From NCBI GenBank assembly GCA_947579605.1, contig OX388318.1, forward strand, positions 806,001 to 870,000: a stretch of 64,000 nt of DNA. The letters run 5' to 3'. The position numbers were made by a program, and so were the translations under genes. The notes beneath the pieces were generated by a model, which saw only the letters and a program-made list of their open reading frames with translations, was not told where the DNA came from and ran no database searches. The DNA is from Athripsodes cinereus. Taxonomy: Eukaryota; Arthropoda; Insecta; Trichoptera; Leptoceridae. Of this stretch, positions 44,933-56,500 are shown in pieces; positions within the stretch are counted from its first letter, which is position 1, and each line of letters starts with the position of its first letter.

Positions 44933-46308
44933 ATTTAGCTTGAAAGTGCAAACAAAATAAATACAGAGAGAGCGAAAGTGACAGATTTATGCATCCCATA
45001 GATGTGTGTAGCAAAACTGGCAACTTGTGGAATATACACGATGCAAGGGATCTATGAACGAATAAAGAGTTCACACTCTAGTGAATGTTTTAAATCGAGA
45101 AAAGTTAGCGATGGTGTAGCAGTACAGCTAAACGTAGCAAACACAAGTACTAAACGCAGCAAACAGAACAAGCATAGTAGAAAGTCGTGTAGCTCCGGAC
45201 ATAGAAATATCTCAGCGATTAAACCTTTGCAAGCTGATCTTAAATACATTTGATAGCACGTTAATCTCAAAGCCTCCAGTAAACGATCAAATAATTTGCT
45301 AAATTTTACATGTTTAATGAATTCTTAAGCCATCTGCGATCGTGTTTTGACGGTGTTTGAGGTGTTTGTGAGAACATAATTATTATAGTTCGCGTTACTT
45401 GATGTACAAACTTGGTTTCTACATCAACGTTTATGTTTGTTTGATGAAAACTATGCAAAATTGAGCAAAATCTAACCTGTAGACTTGAGAAAGGTAACCC
45501 AACGCTTACGATTTGGCTCTGGGCTGGCTTAAGTGATCATTTTCGGTGTCCATGTGCCGTTATAACGAACACCAGTGCCGCCACTCTCAGTGTCACGATA
45601 TAAAGTCTAGAAACATTTAATGCGAACCAGAAAAACAATCATTTGTGGGTCACATATTTCAGATCCCGTCTAAAATGTGCCGGAACAATTAAGCTCAATA
45701 CTTTATAGGCTGCTAGTTCAACCATTCAGTAACAAATGTTTATAATTAGAGATATCACGATAAAAATAGATATTTTAATTGAAAATAATTATTAAAGTAT
45801 TTATGTCTCATTAAAAAAAATACAACATTCATTTCATAAATAAATTTTGTTTACATGTATATCACAAAGTGTCCGTAGCTGTCCGACCGTTCCCTTTTAA
45901 TCTTATCAAACAATTATGGTTTATTCTTTGCTGCAAAAAATATAAAGAATAATAGGTACTTACTTACATTCCTTATTTATGCAATCTGCTTGTAATAGAG
46001 ATATTCTGAGGATGCCCAATAGCAAGCCGATATAATATATCATCGTTGCATATTTAAAACGTCGGATGTCTTAATATTTTTAATGAAAGGGGCAACAAAA
46101 TTGTCGTTCAGTGCAATCGCCATAATAAACACTTTGTTCCATGTGATATTATTATCATTATTAGAATATTTACTTTTTAATAAATACTGCCTTTGTAAGT
46201 TGAAACCAGGTCACTCAATTATTAAAAAGCAGTAAAACTAAAACCATTTGTGTTTTTTTTTATATATATAAATTAATATGAAGTTGCATAAAATAAACGT
46301 CAAATCAA
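44933..46308. other. intergenic spacer between genes A and B
   Basis: No gene recognised. A MITE left end (CATCGTTGCATATT) occurs at about 46040. Other small frames show no domain. Confidence 0.35.
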
Positions 46309-46660
46309 TCAATAACTCATTTTTAGCACTTGATCCAATTTTTTTTCTTCTTTCGCTTGTAGCAGATCAGCAACCTGTTTACTCAGAACCAAACTCCTCC
46401 TACGACGCTGAAGCCCAGCAGCTGTTCTTCCGTTTTTAGATGGTTTTCTTAGTAGTCCTCGTCCTAGTGTTTCGTTTGCAGTGATGTGATTATTATTTTG
46501 TCACTGTTCGTGCGACGTTATTTAATTTTTCTATTGAGTTTCTTTGCTTCCGTCTGCTAGAGGGGCATCGAAGAAATGTAGGTAGTCAAAAGATTTGACA
46601 CGTGGTGGTTTTGGCCGGCCAACCCTTCAGTTCACTCACAAAATACATGCTATGGTGCAT
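46309..46660 (-). pseudogene. unidentified coding remnant
   Basis: The minus strand reads LGRGLLRKPSKNGRTAAGLQ then RRRRSLVLSKQVADLLQAKE and EKKLDQVLKMSY before a stop at 46309. Upstream fragments in shifting frames include GRPKPPRVKSFDYLHFFDAP. The text looks protein-like, perhaps a transposase, but I do not recognise the family. Confidence 0.3.
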
Positions 46661-46665
46661 AGGCT

Positions 46666-47722
46666 CCTCCCGTGTGGACATTTTTTCTAGTGTAGAAATT
46701 AGAATCGGATTTAAATAATTAAAAACCCAAGACTTATACACTTTCCGGGTGGTCAGTGGGTCCTTTAATGTTTATGCAATCCACAAAATGATCCTTCTCG
46801 AACCATCTTTCTATTGTGCTGTTTTAAATAATCAGTTTAAGTAATGATATTATGTATTTTTTCAAATGCGTCGTTTTGATGACGAATTATCTCACTGTAC
46901 ACCAACGTGGAAGTGTACAAAGTCCGCAACCGAAAAGTGAAGTGAAGTAGTTTAAATATAATAATATTATTGTCAATACGTCCCCACATTTTTCAATATT
47001 CAGGTAATTCTGTGAATTCCAAGCTTTAAAAGATCACAAATCACACGTTTCAGGTAGATTGCCGGAAATAAAAAAAGCTGCAACACTATACTGCGTAAAA
47101 TTTTACAGAAAATGTAATATTTTTGTTGCTGGTTGCGTAAACGATTGAATACTAAATTTAATCCTATACAGGGGAATGTGAATAGTGCATTTTTTATCAT
47201 TCATTATTTGTATTTTATTGGGAGTGTTTGGTAATTCATCATCATCAATACGATAAAAAAAATGATAATTGATAACAAATTATTAATATCGTCTTCATCG
47301 ACTTCAAAAAATCTTCGCCTTTTCACCGTTTATAAAAAAAATCTTTTGATTTGGGTATTTGATGGAATGTCAAATCTATACATAAATATTTATTATGTTT
47401 GTTGGCATGTTTTTAAATACTGAATAGACATTTTAGTTAGACAAGACACACTCTATACGAGTTTTCATCGTTTAAGAAGGTTTTAGACTAAAAACTTTAT
47501 AAATATATTGTATTTTGACGGATTAATTACAAATTACATGACACTATATGTATAATTACGTCAACAATTTTGTATAGGAATCAAATAGGTACATGCATTG
47601 TATGTATATCAAAAATAGAAATATATTGCAGGACTTATCGTCCAAACGGATAGTGTAGAAGTCTAGGGACTTCCATTAACCCGATTCTAATTTCTAAACT
47701 AGCAGACTTGTCCACACGGAGG
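46666..47722. mobile_element. 1.06-kb TIR element
   Basis: Inverted ends CCTCCCGTGTGGACA and TGTCCACACGGAGG, extended by GTAGAAATTAGAATCGG and its mirror CCGATTCTAATTTCTA. There is no transposase frame; the interior is AT-rich. Confidence 0.7.
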
Positions 47723-48195
47723 TGCCATATAGTGGGCAGCCAGAAAGGTTGGCCGGTAGCCAGAGCCACCGAAGAAATACTTCACTCCCCAAGGGACATA
47801 CCACTCAGACATTTTGCTCCATATTATGTCTTAATTCATTTAATACACATCAAGATGCTATGCTACGAACTACAGAGAAGCGAACTTATTTTGCGAGCCA
47901 TTGCTGGAAAACCCCTACGAGACCGTGTCAGAAATACTACAATCCGAGAGATGTGTGAGGTCCAAGATATTATGAGATGAGGAAGACAACGGTGGAGATA
48001 TTAGTACGAACACGTCGAAAGATAAATAATACGAGAATCACAAATATTGTCCAACATGGACTGCTTGAAAGACGGCGCCCACCAGGAAAACCCCCTAAAA
48101 CGATGTATGGACAGCTGGGCCTCCACATCGCAACAGGACCGTCCTGAATGAACAAACCTTTAGATCTTACAAAATATTAAGAAGAAAATGGTGGA
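47723..48195 (+). pseudogene. LINE ORF2 C-terminal fragment with stops
   Basis: RDRVRNTTIREMCEVQDIMR, a stop, GRQRWRY, then VQHGLLERRRPPGKPPKTMY in another frame. Resembles the RDRIRN..I...R..W.GH..R tail of LINEs. Degenerate. Confidence 0.6.
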
Positions 48196-50400
48196 AATAA
48201 AATATTACCTCTGTTTATATTATCTTGATGTAAAATATCCGGAATTTGTGTTTATATTTGCTAATAAGAAAAATATATAAAAATAAATCGCCAATCATCG
48301 AATATCGAATTATATAAAATATGTGTGGAAAATATGTCAAAAGTATTCGAATCACAGTTTTAGTGATTTTTCAATAATTTCTTCCAATTCATAAGCACCT
48401 ACTGCACCTACATAATTATACTTATAATAATAATAATGCAACACTTTACAATGGATATTGTTAAAGTTTAATTTCTCAGAATATTTAAACAATATTATTT
48501 TTGATGTTATTGTATCGACACTAACTTTGTAACAATTAAGTTTAAATTATTTGATAAAATGAATAAGGTTTAATGAGAAAATAGCCAAGTAGATACGTAC
48601 AAAAAAAAACAGGTCGATCTTATTCTCTCAATCCAAGAAATTTAATCATCTCAAATAATTCAAGAGAATTTTGTCACGGGTTATGAATCTTTCCTTGAAT
48701 TAAGAAAATAGGTTCTATTCAAAAAGGTTTTGTATTTTAATATCTTTTATGAAGATTGTTTTCTTATTTTGAGATCTTTTTTTTCTTTCACGAGGATGAA
48801 ATTATTTTTAGGTTCAGAAAATAATTCTTTCAATATAAACATTTTTTTTTCTCCTAACTCAAAACAATTCTCATGACTGAAAACATTTTTTTTCTTTCTT
48901 TGTATGTAAGTTTAGCGTCACATACAAGTCATATTCATTTTAACATCTGCAATTCAGGAACGACAGATCTACACAGTTTGAATATTTTATTATTTTTATG
49001 GCACATAAAAAGCGACACGTATATTCATAACATCCAGATTGATCTCTCAAGGCAGTAACGTTTTTATTTTTTTTTAATAGTATGAATGTTATGTAAATCT
49101 ATCTATGAGAGTTTGTTTGCGAGATGTCTGTACGAGATCGAATGAATGTATCTATTCTATAAATGTCGTGTGCATGATTTGGATGTTTGATTATTTGTGT
49201 GAGTTTTGCATATTTTACTGATAATAAAATATATTGTATAAAATATCTGTTGTGTGCCTCAATAATAAATAAATAAATGAGTATAATTACAAATTGATTG
49301 AGAACTTTGAAATCATATTATGAAATTCGAATGCTCGCCATCTGTTGCGTAAATAGGAAAATTTTATACATTGCTGTAAATTAGTAACGTGTTCAAAATG
49401 ATTATGATAACAGCACACCATACATTTGTTCTTCTATTAAACATAATAATGTTACCATTTTTTTTGGATAGATGTAGCTGAAAATATATTTATATGAGTA
49501 TTCATCGTGTCGGTGTTTGGGTAGCTTGCTTCTAACTTGCTGCGTACAGACAGCTGGATGCGAACGTCAATCATCATGCAAAAATCTTAAAGGCATTTAT
49601 TCGAATATTTCATCGGAGAATGCTCCGAATCTCCAATCTACAACGAAAGACTCGAGAGAGAAAACGTATATTTTTGAACCAATACTCGTTTAAGACTGAT
49701 TGATATAAAATTATATTGTTTGCAAGCATTATCTTTAAATTTTCAGTCGGTATTAAGTAATGGTAAATGGAAATATTTCAAAATAGTTTATTAGCAAATC
49801 GAAAGTTAGTCGAAATTGAGAAAATGTTAACGTAAAAAATAATTTTATACGTATTTACTTTCGCGAATGTCAAAACAAGACATACGGTACTTCACTAGTT
49901 GTTGTCATAATATACACAGTGGTGTGCTTTTCATATATGCAAAAAAGCACCGAACGACTTGCAAACAATCTGGGTATTTTCGAAAATTATTGCACAAAAA
50001 CATTGACATTGTGAAATTTCTCAATTTATCTATCTAGAAATGAATAACTATGTTTTCATTTTGCCTAATTATCATGCCTTTTCTTAGTTTTTAGTTTTAA
50101 GTATTTTATGTCTATTGATTTGTTTTCTCTTATCTGGTTTTAAGTATTTTATTTCTATTGATTTTTTTTATTTGTTTTATCCACTTTATTTGAAAGTCTG
50201 ATTTATTTAAATATTTAGTTAATAGGTATATTTTTTTTTATTTTTGTTATAGATGTGTTTTGATATCTTAATCGTTTTGAAAGTTGTGAGAAAATTCAGT
50301 AGGTACTGAATTTTGTGTTATTCTGATATACTTAATCTTTTAACTAGATCATCTCGATTAACATCTCTCGTAAATTTAGAATCTTTGCTGGTTTATATAT
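48196..50400. other. AT-rich intergenic region
   Basis: No gene seen. Positions 49541-49575 repeat 22832-22866, and 49655-49720 repeat 59780-59855 (GACTGATTGATAT). A T-rich block of about 50 bp is tandemly duplicated near 50093-50165 (GGTTTTAAGTATTTTAT). Confidence 0.4.
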
Positions 50401-50759
50401 CGATGGTTTAAAGCACAGAAGATACATGTCCACATTTGACAGGTTTTGAAAGTTTGTGTTCTCAATTACTTAACTATTTTTAAATTAATTCAGAAGATGT
50501 CTTTGATGAACATGTGCTTTTTTAAGAATCAAGAAAGTCACTATAAAGGCATTCTCAAACATCTTGTGACATCTGTGAACAAAAAAATGTTTATTTAAGA
50601 ACGCGTGGCATTTGGTTTTTATTTAATATTTCAATAATGATATAAGTATTATTGGTAATTATGTAATCAGGACAAAGAAGACGTTGCAACCGATCTTATA
50701 CATATAATAACTCATTTTTACTCATTAGTGGCATGTATCTTTTGTGCTTTAAACCATCG
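50401..50759. mobile_element. MITE, CGATGGTTTAAAGCACAG family, copy 1
   Basis: Inverted termini CGATGGTTTAAAGCACAGAA and TTTTGTGCTTTAAACCATCG, 28 bp with few mismatches. The second copy is in gene B intron 4 (60139-60401). Confidence 0.75.
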
Positions 50760-51146
50760 TATTTATTTTTGAATTTATATTTACTTAATATATTCTGTTA
50801 TTGACAGTCACATCCTGCAAATCTTGTGAAAAAACAAAATAAAATAAATTTAAAAAAATCCTCGACCAAATTGAAACTTTATGTGATGGGGAGGGGGGTA
50901 TAAATTTGAGAAGTCAGGTATTTTCTTTAATTTATATACTAAAATGAATTTATATAAAATAATGAAGAAATAATTACGAAAGCATGACCTAAATAAAATG
51001 TCTTGTTCCGCGCGCCACTGCTTGTAAAATATTATGTTGGTAGTACATAAATATTTTCAATTTATTATTACTGATGTTAAACATACTCGTACATACACGC
51101 ACATAAAATCTAATTTATATTCCAGTACGTTCGTTAATGTGTATGT
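50760..51146. other. AT-rich spacer
   Basis: Nothing recognised. Confidence 0.3.
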
Positions 51147-51416
51147 TTATACTAAATCCTCTATAGTTTGACAATGATGGATTGTGGATGGATGACTCGA
51201 TTCGGATGCCCTTTCGCAGAAATTGACCGTGTCAGGGGCATTGACAGTGCAGTCTTCAATTTGCTTCTGAAGCCGATAATTAGCCGATTCTTCCTCGGTG
51301 GATTTGATAGGCTGTTCCACAGAACAGGTTTGGCCACATGAATTATTTTTTAAGGATTTACCAAGTAACAGTTTCAAGACATGTTTATAACATAAAGTGT
51401 TTACACAGTGTACTAT
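51147..51416 (-). CDS. possible orphan terminal exon, unknown product
   Basis: An open minus frame reads VNTLCYKHVLKLLLGKSLKN, then a hydrophilic tail (STEEESANYRLQKQIEDC) ending at a stop. It has no ATG start; the first codon in simple translation is TTG. An AACAG acceptor-like site lies just upstream at about 51408. It resembles a last exon after a membrane protein, but no domain is recognised and no other exon is seen. It may be a remnant of a further paralogue or chance. Confidence 0.25.
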   Translation of the reverse strand: MVHCVNTLCYKHVLKLLLGKSLKNNSCGQTCSVEQPIKSTEEESANYRLQKQIEDCTVNAPDTVNFCERASESSHPSTIHHCQTIEDLV

Positions 51417-51938
51417 CTGTTACGACTTTTAATATTGCGATCGATTTTGACAGACCTATGCCATTTTCTGGCGAATCGATACTAGTATGTTGTGTTTAAT
51501 AATATGTTTATAAAGGGATGAAATCAAAAGAGGGAGGAAAGGGTGAATAAAGTAGGAAGTAAGCAAGTATTGGAGGAAGATGAAGGGATAGTAAACATGG
51601 TCAGTAAAAACAAAAATAATATTATTTATACAACACCCTTGTCCACGCTTCTGGATTAGAAAGTTATACATATCTTTTTTTATTGGCAAAGATATTACAG
51701 CTTAAGTAATATTATGTTTAAATTTTTGTAAGAAAAGCTTTGACGATTATTTTCTGATCACTCGGTATCTGAAATCATAGAAACATTAGGTCAATGCGCA
51801 AATTAAAATAGAAAAACAATACAAGTCAAAGCATAGGTTAAATATTTCGGACTGGTTGCCTTATAAAATTGATCTGAAAATCGCCTTCTGCTAAAGAAGA
51901 AAAGGATTTAACAAATAAAGTGAGTTTGGTCAGGTCTA
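51417..51938. other. upstream spacer of gene B
   Basis: Nothing recognised. Confidence 0.3.
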
Positions 51939-52205
51939 TAGCTGGATACACACGGAAAGATTTCTCTGTACAATTTGAACAATATATCTTTGATTTGTCA
52001 AATCTTAGAGATAAATCTGCAAGTTAGTGTTAGTGTACCTACCAAATTAACTGACCGACAAATTGGTGACACAAAATCGCTTAGATAAATTTGCTTGTTA
52101 GTGTCAAAAGACTGATTTATCTTAAAGATATTTTAAACCAATTTATCTGCCGATTTATTGGTACGATTTATCGGTGAGATTTATCTTTACGTGTGTATCC
52201 AGCTA
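51939..52205. mobile_element. MITE in the gene B promoter region
   Basis: Inverted ends TAGCTGGATACACACG and CGTGTGTATCCAGCTA, continuing into AAGAT/ATCTT. The interior repeats GATTTATC-like blocks. It ends 359 bp before the gene B start codon. Confidence 0.8.
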
Positions 52206-52564
52206 TTAGATGTTTGTTTCCTTGTCGAAACCGGATGAAACTATACACTAGTAATAAATAATGAGACATCTGTGTGGATACTCAGCTGCCAGTTTATTAT
52301 GACTGTATGTAGTATTAAAACTCTTGATTTAAATCGTGAGTTCAGTATCAACTAAACCACATGCGAAGCCAGTGGTTACTGGAATCGTAACGACCATTTC
52401 GCGGTTACTTCTCCACTATTTATTTTACTGTTTTAGAATTTTAATAATTTATTTTATCTGTGAGTGTCAACCGTAGTGATAGTTTCAAGTTATTTACAGT
52501 TCTTTGAACATTTAATCTGAACAAGTCATTCAATGCAATACATATTTGCGAGCAAATAATTAAA
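52206..52564 (+). promoter_or_regulatory. 5' flank and probable 5' UTR of gene B
   Basis: Short stretch between a MITE and the start codon. Any core promoter not supplied by the MITE must lie here. It contains TCAGTATCAACT and TTCAATGC stretches loosely like insect initiators, but none is convincing. Confidence 0.25.
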
Positions 52565-53561
52565 ATGGAAAACAATAAAAATAAAGAAAGTGATGATACG
52601 CCGATGGTAATTAATAACAGTGGCGATCTTAGAAATGTAGAATCGATAGCAAATCATCATGAAAACAAAAAGCAAACGTGGAGAGACAGAACTGTGAAAG
52701 AAAATATTAAAGCTTTCAACAAATATATAACTGTGGAACCTCTGCTGGCTTGTTATCTAATTCCAGGAATTTTAGGAAGATTAACAGTTCAAAACCTTAA
52801 TCTCGAAAAAGCTTGTCGAGTCAATCTGAACTATTCTGAAGAATTATGTAATAATATATCCATGCAGTTGCTGCATAACAGCTCTGAAGAGGTGGAAGTC
52901 CACAGAATCGTGTCATTGATGGATGCTTGGAGAGTCCCTGTTTATGCTTTTATCCCATGTCTCATGATTCTTTTTATTGGTGCATGGAGTGATAGAACGA
53001 TGAGAAGGAAACCATGTTTATTGTTCCCTGTAACTGGAGAAATTATCACGACACTCGGACTGATTCTTTGTACTTACTTTTATTTGGAATGGTCTGTAGA
53101 AATTGCCGGAGTTATCGAAGCTGTACCTCCAGCACTGACGGGAGGTGCCGCCACCATGTTTCTGGGAATATACAGTTACTTGGCAGACGTCACCACACCA
53201 GAGAATAGAACATTCAGAATTGGTGTTTTAAATACATTTGTTTCTTTAGCAAGTCCAATTGGCTTAGCTCTTAGTGGCATTTTATTAAAAACTATTGGTT
53301 TCTACGGCATCTTTTTTATTTCTCTAGCTTTTCATTTAACAGCTTTTATTTATGGATACTTTAGAATACACGATGATAAAGCGTGTCAAATTAATGAAAT
53401 TCAAGAAGAAACGGCTGAAGGATGTGGTTTTGTTGAGTTCTTTGACTGGAGACATGTGTACAATACTTTTTATGTTGTTGTGAAGAAACGCAAATCCAAC
53501 AGAAGGCAACAAACAATGCTTCTAATTCTTGCTTATATCTTTCTCTGTGGAGCAGTGCATG
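52565..53561 (+). CDS. gene B exon 1
   Basis: 332 codons plus one base, donor G|GTAAGT. Carries the N-terminal half: start, sequons (NYS, NIS, NSS), motif A, about six membrane segments, the cytosolic central loop and the helix QQTMLLILAYIFLCGAVH. Residues after the final HG in a simple translation are intronic. Confidence 0.93.
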
Positions 53562-56500
53562 GTAAGTTCCACTTCAATTTATAAATAAACTTTTAAAAAG
53601 TTCTCAGGATGTTTTGCTTATGTAATTTAACAAATTTCCCTTATTAATTTTCAATTTGATATTGCCTGCCCCATTCAATGCGTCTTTGCGCTAATAAAAT
53701 CATCTCTTCCCACGAATTTCCTAGCATTCTAATATTATTGTCATAGAAACGATGTTTTGCGAAAGAGGGACATCTGGGCCATAGGAACTTTTGAGGAAGA
53801 AAGAACAGTGCGCTCTTCCTCTCTCATACAGGACCGTCTTCTCTCCTGAATTACAAAGACTACAGATTCGTGTTGATTGCGTTGGCGCACAGAATCATAA
53901 TTTGTGACATGCTCTCACCACCTAAAATCCCAAAATTCTCCTAAGACATCATCTAAATTATATTATTAAACATATTCAATCAATCCATAACGAATGATTC
54001 GTGAATAACCTACATACAAATTGTAAATATTGACTCTAAATAAAACTTTTTATGTCATCATCATCCAATATATCATATACGCAAATCACATCCCAACAAC
54101 GTGACTGTCCAAGATATTAATATATTATTATTGCAATATTCTTATTATGCTAAATATATATATATCTAAAACATTTAGTGTAGCCATTGACATACCCGGG
54201 GAAGGGGCATTAAAGAGAGACCTATTTATCTGCACATTCAAACTAATTCAATGTCGCCAGTGCCTGAATAGTGTGAATTAGTGATGTAACGAATATTCGT
54301 ATTCGCATTCGCATTCGCGAATATTCGCATATTTTAAAGTATTCGCATTCGTATTCGCAAAAAAATATGCGAATGTTTTGCGAATATTATTTCGGTAATA
54401 AAGTATCGGATATTCGGTAAAATTACCGGATACTTACCCGGTACATTGTAGAAAATGGTACTGCAAGAAAATGTTCTTTAAGAAAACCGAGGAGTTTTGA
54501 AATATTTTAAATTCCTGTACCATTTTGAAAATTCGGTGACGGGGGGTAGAAATTTTAATGATTGAGCAATATTGTAGAAATCTAAGCAAGTCAATATTCG
54601 CTATTCGCATTCGCATTCGCGAATGTCCAAAATCACACATTCGTTACATCACTAGTGTGAATACATTAAAACATTCCCAAAAGGGACATATATCTCAAAC
54701 CTTACCACCACCAATGGGTGTGTAAACAGGGTCAGTTGCATTCCTCCCCCTGGGATATTGAAAACAGTAGGAAAATAGATAAAAATATATTTAAATTTAT
54801 AAAATTAGCATCAAAATGGCTGCCCTACCCCTTAGTAGACAAACTAAATTATAATGTAATTCTGAAATACTTGTGTAAAAACAAGGAAATCATTAAACAA
54901 TTAATTTAAAAAAATTAAGATATATCTGGGTTATTGTTATGAACCCAAATACAACCTTATACACCTTTCCCAGTAAGTAACTTAAAGCTTGTGTCGTGAA
55001 AGGGGACTTTTCTGGCACCTGGGATCGAACCGCACACCTCTTGTGCATGAGACTGAGGCTCTACCTCCAGGCTACCGACTAACCCAATAGCCCCCACAGT
55101 TGATGGTTGTAAGAAACCCAGGAGGAGGTCAAATGGGACAGCTTCCCGACATAATATCCCGACAGTATCCCGACACTAGTAAAAAACGAGGAAAACGTTA
55201 AACATTTAAAATACCTATACCAATTCGCTAAACTGCCCCCCCCCCTAGAGAAAATGCTCGGTAGGCCCTTGAGTTTGTAAAATAATATAATATTGTGTAT
55301 GTCTCTTTGAATCGATCCATATGCAGCAGTATTATTTCTTTGTTTTTTTCTGTATTGGCAGTATACTATAATTATATCGCCAGTTATATTTATGAAAAAC
55401 AACATAACATATAATAAGTGGAATTCCCCTGAGTATTATTATCGTAATGATGATGTAAGTTGCAGAATATTATTTGTTAAAGTTCAACATGCCTATCTAC
55501 AGACGGTCCTTGGTGGAAGTTTATGACAAGTAAAACTGCATAGTGTATAAAACTATATAAGTAACTTTTTTATATTACCTTCACAAAATGCTTAGTATCT
55601 TCAGACTGCCCTTGGTGGAAGTTTATGACAAGTAAAACAATACAATTTTTTTATATTTTCATCTAAATCTATAATTGTCTATTTGTCTCTCCATCTTCTC
55701 ACGCCGAATCTCTTCTGAGATAGGCAGAGAAGATGGAACGGCAATTCGGTTTATCTTTGTGTACCATACTTTCGCTACATCTGCATTAATTTGGTTCCTC
55801 ACACATACACACGTCTACAAATTTCTTTTAATTTTTTTATGAAATCGTCCATTATGTAAATTAAATAATTTTGAGTGATAATTGATATGTATCTACTTAA
55901 AAATAAAAATACGTAAATTTAGCACACGATGTGCTTAATCCAATTAAGCTACCGAACAATACCTACACTCCAGCAAGTCGCCAAATCACATATCGCGAAA
56001 AGATGGGTCACGGGTTCAAGTTAATTGTAAAAATAATTTCGATAAATAAAAATATATTTCAAAGTTTTACAAGAAATTTTATTATAGTGACCTAGGTTTA
56101 GTCCTTACTAAATTATCCATAATTAGATCACCTAAGAATGAAATATGTAAGAATACAGTAGATTCATATGGCGTTCCGTCCTCTCTGCATAGCCCGCTTG
56201 GAATACGGCGTGAGGGTCTAGTACTGTATAATAGTAGTAAATTTATTTAAAACTTATTGCATTTTATTTACTTACGTACATGGGTACTGTTTGGTGTATT
56301 ATTAGCATTAAAATAATATGGACGTTCGGTTCTTCAAAAGATAAGTATTTCACGATTGTTTCGTTATCAGTAAAATTTTCAAGAGAACTTACATATTATT
56401 ATCTACTTGACCCCAAATATAATATAATTAAATATTATTTATTATAAATACAATTAACAAAACATAGATTAAAATATAATTATGGTAAAATCTATCAAAA

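Noticed and set aside
49077..49260. Possible CRISPR- or tandem-array-like periodicity in AT-rich DNA
   Set aside because: No conserved repeat unit with spacers; a eukaryotic context makes CRISPR untenable.
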